Source of the DNA: Chelydra serpentina
Lineage: Eukaryota > Chordata > Testudines > Chelydridae
DNA length: 64,000 nt
Direction of reading: 5' to 3'
NCBI GenBank assembly: GCA_037349315.1
Contig: JBAIAC010000026.1
Location: forward strand, 3,410,001-3,474,000
Shown: piece by piece, positions 58,601 through 64,000 of the stretch
How positions within the stretch are numbered: position 1 is the stretch's first letter
Layout of the letters: every line of letters starts with the position of its first letter
Position numbers and translations under genes: made by a program
The notes under the pieces: model-generated
What the model saw: only the letters and a program-made list of their open reading frames with translations
Told to the model about the DNA's origin: nothing
Database searches by the model: none

Positions 58601-60064
58601 AGTATTTGCCTGCAGCAGGAGGGAGTTTTATGCTGGGACCCCCGAGGGAAGGGGAAGGTCTCAGGACCTGCTGAGAGAATGGGAGAGAGTCTCCTTGATT
58701 CCTCTGCAGCAGGGGGAAGCCACATGCCTCCAGGTGGGAAGTTGGTTGAGACCAGCTCCTGTACTGCAGGTGGAGGCTACACCACATCAGGAAGGGATGG
58801 GGGTGTAATGCCTGCCAGGGAGAGAATTGTCCCAGTTGTTAGCTGCCAGCAAGTTGCAGATGAACCAGACACAGAGCCCGCTCTAAGGAGCATAGGGAGA
58901 TGTGTCCCAGGGGGGAGCCCAGAGAAGGATGATGGGATCTCACAAACCACTGAGGTGGGTGAGGATCCCTGTGACTCTGTAGCACAAGGAAGCAATGTGC
59001 TTCCAAGTATGGGAGGGGCTGAAACTAGCTCCTTCCCCACAGAAGGCAACAATGCCCTCAAGATTGGGGGCAGAAGAGGTGTTGTCAGTGACCAAGGAAA
59101 CTGTCCCAGTTGTTAGCTGGCAGAGTTTTGCAGATGAACAAGGGATAGAACCCTTCCTAGGGAGCACAGAGAAATGTCTCTTAGGAGGGGGCACAGAGTA
59201 GGAAACGGGAAGGAACAGTGGGGGTACAAGAACATCTCCTCACTAGTCACTTAGGAGAGAATGCCCAGGACAGAATGGCTGAGTATACCCAGACACTCAG
59301 CCTGTGACTCAGGTTTTGAGAGGGAACTGTATAACTGACCTCCTGGAGGGGAGCAATCACACAACTGACTTCTCAGGGACAGAGAAGGGGGTGGCGAGGG
59401 TACCCCAATCCAGGTCCCAGTTTTTCAGGATGTCTCTTTAAATCAAGCTGCAGCTCCAATGCCTGTGATTGCAGAGGAGTTGAGACCAGAAAATTGCCAG
59501 GTGGTAGTTTGTGAGAGTGCGAATTACCCAACTGCCAGAGAAGGGAGTGTCTCCCCCAGGCTGGTGAGACACAGGGAGTAGTTATGGGAAAGCTGCTGGA
59601 AAAAGGTGCATCTGATCAAAGGGTAGACACACCTAGCCCAGAGAACACAGATCACAGCCCTCTAGGGGGCAGGGAAGGACTCAGTGCTGGGAAGGGGAAA
59701 CACAGGGTAACCTCAAAAAGGGAGCTGGATATTTTGCATATGAACAGTCCTGGGGTGGGGTGACAGCTTCCCAAAGGGCCTGGGCCACCTAATATGCAGG
59801 ATCCCCCTGGATCCCTATCTTGCCAGATGCTGAGGTACCAAAATCCCAGAAACATGATGAAATTAAGAGCCCACACAGAAGGGAACCCTGGAGGGAAAGA
59901 AAAGCCAGTGACTGATTACAGGGGAGAGAGTCAAAGGACACCATGGATAATGAACAATCTACCAAAAGCTAGACTATCTGAACAGAGGTCATTGTATCAT
60001 AAAGGTACTTGTAACCACCCATCGGTGATAAAAAATTTTGGTATTAATGTTAAATCTTGGGATA

Positions 60065-60245
60065 AGAATTTTGATACAGATGTTAAACCTTATGATAATG
60101 CTACTTCTCATGTACATACATGTAAACAATACATGTAAACAGATTTACATACATACAATACATTTACATACAGTAAATGTTACAATAAATATTACAGTTA
60201 CAAAACAGATTTACATACATACAATACATGTAAACAGATTTAAAG
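60065..60245. repeat. A/T-rich short tandem repeats (acatacatgtaaac)
   Basis: Copies of acatgtaaacagatttacat and acatacaatacat recur irregularly four or more times within the 3' part of the Gypsy element. Confidence 0.8.
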
Positions 60246-60500
60246 CTTATCACAGCAGAGAAACCATAACAAACCTGGTTTGCTGTGTGTGAAGGGGGAA
60301 ACTGAGGCACACCGCCTCATGGCCTTGATGGCTGGATGCCAAGAGAACTATTACACAGACTGCCTTCGAGTTAATCAGTGACTAACTCTCTTGCAGTAAA
60401 CTTAAGGGGGGAGGTGTGACATTCTATACCTTGGGGGAGCATACTGTAACCCCCATATTTCTCATTTTCATATAATCGTGATCTTACATATAAAGCATTG

Positions 60501-61065
60501 AATCATAGAATATCAGGGTTGGAAGGGACCTCAGGAGGTCATCTACTCCAACCCCCCTGCTCAAACCAGGACCAATCCCCAACTAAATCATCCCAGCCAC
60601 GGCTTTGTCAAGCCTGACCTTAAAAACCTCTAAGGAAGGAGATTCCACCACCTCCCTAGGTAACCCATTCCAGTGCTTCACCACCCTACTAGTGAAAAAG
60701 TTTTTCCTAATATCCAACCTAAACCTCCCCCTCTGCAACTTGAGACCATTACTCCTTGTTCTGTCATCTTCTACCACTGAGAACAGTCTAGATCCAGCCT
60801 CTTTGGAACCCCCTTTCAGGTAGTTGAAAGCAGCTATCAAATCCCCCCTCATTCTTCTCTTCTGCAGGCTAAACAATCCCAGTTCCCTCAGCCTCTCCTC
60901 ATAAGTCATGTGCTCCATCCCCCTAATCATTTTTGTTGCCCTCCGCTGGACTCTTTCCAATTTATCCACATCCTTCTTGTAGTGTGGGGCCCGAAACTGG
61001 ACACAGTACTCCAAATGAGGCCTCACCAGTGCCGAATAGAGGGGAATGATCACGTCCCTTGATCT
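60501..61065 (-). mobile_element. CR1 LINE 3' end
   Basis: On the minus strand the frame 60583-61053 encodes the CR1 C-terminus ([28 protein letters not shown]) and the inverted tail starts at 60501. It cut the right LTR of the Gypsy element. Confidence 0.93.
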
Positions 61066-61195
61066 GCTCTTTGTCGCTATTGTTAACCGTGTAAGCAGAG
61101 CAGTGGAATTGATGAGCCACTGATCAGGTGTGTAGGCCCAAATTTTGTTCTATTTAAAGATGAACTGCAAAGCAAAACTCTGTGGTGTTTGTGCC

Positions 61196-61790
61196 TGTGA
61201 CGGAGCGCACCTGGCCTTTGTGGTCCTGGGCTGGAGGCCTTGCAGTCCTCCTGTACCATGCCCCAGGAAAGGAGAAGCAAAGGCAGGTCCTCCAGACGTG
61301 CATGGATGCAGCCAATCAGAGCCCAGCAGGCTCAAATAACAAGCACTGCAGGGGCTAAGCAGAATAGACCCTGCCTGGGACTGCAGGGGAGGAAGGGAGC
61401 TCTGCTTGAGTGGTGTGCAATGGGTTGATTTAGTGAAGCTGGGATGGGGTGGACCTGAGAACTGCAATCCTAAGATAATAGGTGAAGATAAAGGAACCAG
61501 GTGGGAAGAGGCCCAGGGAAAACAGCAGCAATCAATTAAACTAGGTGGTACATGGGTGCTGTGTGTATGGTCCCCAGGCTAGGGTCCAGAGTAGGGGGTG
61601 GGCCTGGGTTCCCCCACCAGCCATGGATAAAGTGGCCTAAGTCCCCAGAAGGGGACAAGGCTCCTTTAGAAGCCTGAGCTGGACTTAAAGGGCTCAAAGA
61701 GAGGGCTGCAGACCTGGTGAGAGCTGGCAGTTTGGTGAACTCTCTGCTACCCTAGAAAGGTACTGCTCTGAATGTGTGACTTGGCCAGAG
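61196..61790 (+). mobile_element. Possible LTR-like sequence
   Basis: TGTGACGGAGCGCACCTGG resembles the start of family-1 LTRs. The interior has no match I can name, and neither a matching end nor a target duplication was found. Confidence 0.3.
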
Positions 61791-61795
61791 GGCTG

Positions 61796-61900
61796 AACCA
61801 CTGAAGCTTATGCTCCAATATATCTGTTAGTCTATAAGGTGCTACAGGACTCTTTGTCACTCTTGCAGATCCAGACTGACACGGCTACCCCTCTGATCCA
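61796..61900 (+). mobile_element. Penelope-like 3' end fragment
   Basis: actgaagcttatgctccaat, tctgttagtctataaggtgc and cagactgacacggctacccc correspond to the 3' end of the element at 44020-45735, but from a different subfamily. Confidence 0.72.
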
Positions 61901-62252
61901 GTTAACAATAATGCTTCCTAAAGTACCCCTCTGGCATGCAGCACTCAAGACAGACACAAGCACTTCAGAATAACATCAATTCAGAACAGAATTCATGAAG
62001 AGTCAGCCTTCTTCTTTATTACTCCTTCCTTTCCCCGTTTTCTAACTCATGTATTGCCTATCCTCCCCAATTCTCATAGCTACTATGATCATTACTATGC
62101 ATAACACTATCCACACCCTTGGCTGTATAGTCAACATACAGTAACAGGATCCTGCACTCTTTGATCTGAATGCTTAGGGCTGCCAGTTTACTCTACAGGA
62201 TCATCAAAATGTCATGATGTTGTACCATTATGTTGTACAGTACTGGTTAGTG

Positions 62253-62933
62253 CAGAGGTTCTTAAACTGTGATCCACGGACCACCAGTAGTTGCGAGCTC
62301 CTTTCAGGTGGTCCACGGACAGTTCCCTCTAAGGTGTGCACCTGGGTGGCCGCATACGAGAGAATGAAGGGCCACCCACCTAATTAGTGGCTCCACTAAT
62401 TAAGTGCCTGGACCCTGGAGAAGATGCACATGTAAGGTGAGTGGCGGCCTTGGGGGGGAATACTGGGTAGGTGGGAGGGGGCAGTAGGGTGAGAAGAGGG
62501 GGTGGGGGGAATTTGGGATGTGCAGGGCTGCAGCAGCCAGAGATAGAGGCAACTTTCCCCAGCTCCAGGGCTGCGGCTGCCAGGGAGAGACCCCTCCTTC
62601 CCAGTCTCAGCTCTGTGGCTGCCACAGCGGGGAAGAGACCCCACTCCTTTCCAGCCCCAGGTCGGGAGCTGCCATGGCAGGGGGAGAGAGGGCACATCCA
62701 TCGCATTAGAAAGGTAAGACTACTGATATTAAAATATGAGTTGTGTGCTTTTATTTGTAGAACAAAAATACTTTAATTATTATTACTTTTTTTTAATATA
62801 GCGCTTTTATCCAAAGTGCTTTACAATAGTTAGCTAACACTACAAACAATATTTGGAAAAATCATTAAGTGGACCGCTGAGACCCTCAGCAATTTTCAAA
62901 TGGTCCGCGAAAAAAAAAGTTTGAGAACCACTT
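62253..62933. mobile_element. hAT-like element, 681 bp
   Basis: The ends cagaggttcttaaactgtg and aagtttgagaaccactt are inverted. The 8-bp duplication ggttagtg lies at 62245-62252 and 62934-62941. The words gtggtccacgg and aatggtccgcg near the two ends are also inverted. Confidence 0.92.
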
Positions 62934-62941
62934 GGTTAGTG

Positions 62942-63360
62942 TATATATATATATATGCACCAGTGCCCTTTACTGGGCAGAATCAGAATTCCACTGGTGG
63001 GTGGGTGTATGAGAAAGAGGGAGGGAGAGAGAGAGATCCTCACCCCCCTTCTGCTCAGATGGCATGGATCAGGAGGTGCAGAGTTCTGTCCCCAGAGGAC
63101 AGGCATCCTGACATTCCCAGGGGCCATCGTGTGCAGCATGGTGACAACTGTGAAATTCCTAAAGGGTCACAGATCTCTCACATTGTAATATATTGAAGCA
63201 ATGTTCCATTCCACACTGCTCTGTTCTGTTTGGGTTCTTATACCACAACATGTTGATATTGCACTGACCCCAAATCATCTCTGAGACGTTACAATGTCCC
63301 TGCAAGCCTTGTTCCGAGGAAGGGACTGTCCTGGGCCCTACAAGCCAATCCTTCTCCTAG
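62942..63360. other. Intergenic, no gene recognised
   Basis: A short (TA)n run at 62943-62955 is the only repeat noticed. Confidence 0.4.
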
Positions 63361-63470
63361 CTTATAAATTAGACTGTGATCTCTTTGGGGCAGGCACTGT
63401 CCTATGTTTGTACAGCACCTAGCACGATAGGGCCCTGATCCTGACTATGGCATGCTACTGTAATAATTAC
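63361..63470 (+). mobile_element. MIR-like SINE 3' end
   Basis: gactgtgatctctttggggc, ttgtacagcacctagcac and atagggccctgatcc follow the usual MIR-like tail. Confidence 0.6.
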
Positions 63471-64000
63471 AACAGGACCATCCCCCGAAAAACAGGATAT
63501 CCTGCAAAAAAGCAAAAACAATCTCAACTCCAGTTCGTCCCCTCACTCATGTCCTCTTGTGCTTCCCAAGAAGAGCAGCGGGCTCTCAAATGTTTGTAAT
63601 GAGTTCCCCTGTTAGTTGGTTCTGTGGAATTTTGCATGATGTGGCTGATTCTCATGGTGGGCTCATTGAGAATGTGATCTCCAAACCACCTGCGTTTCTG
63701 GCTGTCCCAGTGCATGCTCTGAGTTGCCAGGTTGGAGCCCCAGGAGTCTCCAAACTCATGCTTTCGTTACATGAGGCCTACTCTGAAGGGGTGAACCTCA
63801 GCTGGCTCTGCTCAGAGAAGCACTACGGGCCTCAGACACATACTGTCCCATTGTTTGCTGCACACTCTTTCCTCCACTAAGAAATAGGAGATTCCAAAAT
63901 TCTGCCCCTGATTTCTTCACTGCCCTGACCTCAAAGATTCTGAAATCGCTTGGGGCCAACCTTGTACTTTATATATTTAAATTAGGGCTGTTGATTAATC
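63471..64000. other. Intergenic, no gene recognised
   Basis: A 107-codon frame at 63557-63880 has no recognisable domain or gene context. Confidence 0.35.

Larger units (their letters stand above)
57496..60500 (+). mobile_element. Ty3/Gypsy element with SCAN-related Gag, degraded
   Basis: TGTGACATTCTATACCTTGG occurs at 57496 (left LTR, truncated near 57625) and again at 60416, directly after the purine run aaggggggagg, a good polypurine tract. Between them are Gag (57650-58228), protease-like remnants (58376-58600), and a long linker with internal repeats. No integrase or reverse transcriptase remains. The right LTR is cut at 60500 by a CR1. The LTR also occurs as a solo copy at about 38255-39154. 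Confidence 0.82.

Overview
This is vertebrate nuclear DNA, almost certainly from a turtle. The repeats point there: many CR1 LINEs, at least four copies of a tRNA-derived SINE of the cryptodiran-turtle type, abundant short hAT-like elements with 8-bp target-site duplications, Ty3/Gypsy LTR elements and a Penelope-like element. There is no prokaryotic gene structure.

Only one host gene can be supported. Bases 1694-36164 on the + strand hold ten exons of a CLEC18-type secreted protein with a CAP/SCP domain, two EGF-like modules and a C-type lectin domain, ending at a stop codon at 34726-34728 and an AATAAA signal at 36159. The ten exons join in frame into 372 residues. About 70 residues with the signal peptide and the start of the CAP domain should lie upstream of the window. 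No second host gene was recognised in 36165-64000.

Layout: 245-1290 is a 26-27 bp minisatellite in an intron. 1694-3261 holds CAP exons. 3465-11250 is an intron with a CR1 broken by LTR, Gypsy and hAT insertions. 11527-21991 holds EGF and lectin exons, with LTRs, a TG-rich repeat and hAT elements that carry 50-bp internal tandem repeats. 22089-33431 is one 11.3-kb intron dominated by about 150 copies of a 58-bp unit that run into the next splice acceptor. 33432-36164 holds the last exons and a 3' UTR with a 120-bp inverted repeat. 36165-64000 is intergenic and repeat-built: CR1 copies, a Harbinger transposase broken by a CR1 and by a Penelope-like element with an open RT/GIY-YIG frame, solo LTRs, hAT elements, and a second Gypsy element with a SCAN-related Gag.

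The two Gypsy elements are consistent with one lineage: one keeps Gag and protease remnants, the other keeps integrase placed before reverse transcriptase, the Gmr1-like domain order. I found no new multi-gene system. The unusual items are the G-rich-strand minisatellite inside CLEC18, the Gmr1-like elements, the Penelope element with its hammerhead-like 3' motif, and the 3' UTR foldback.
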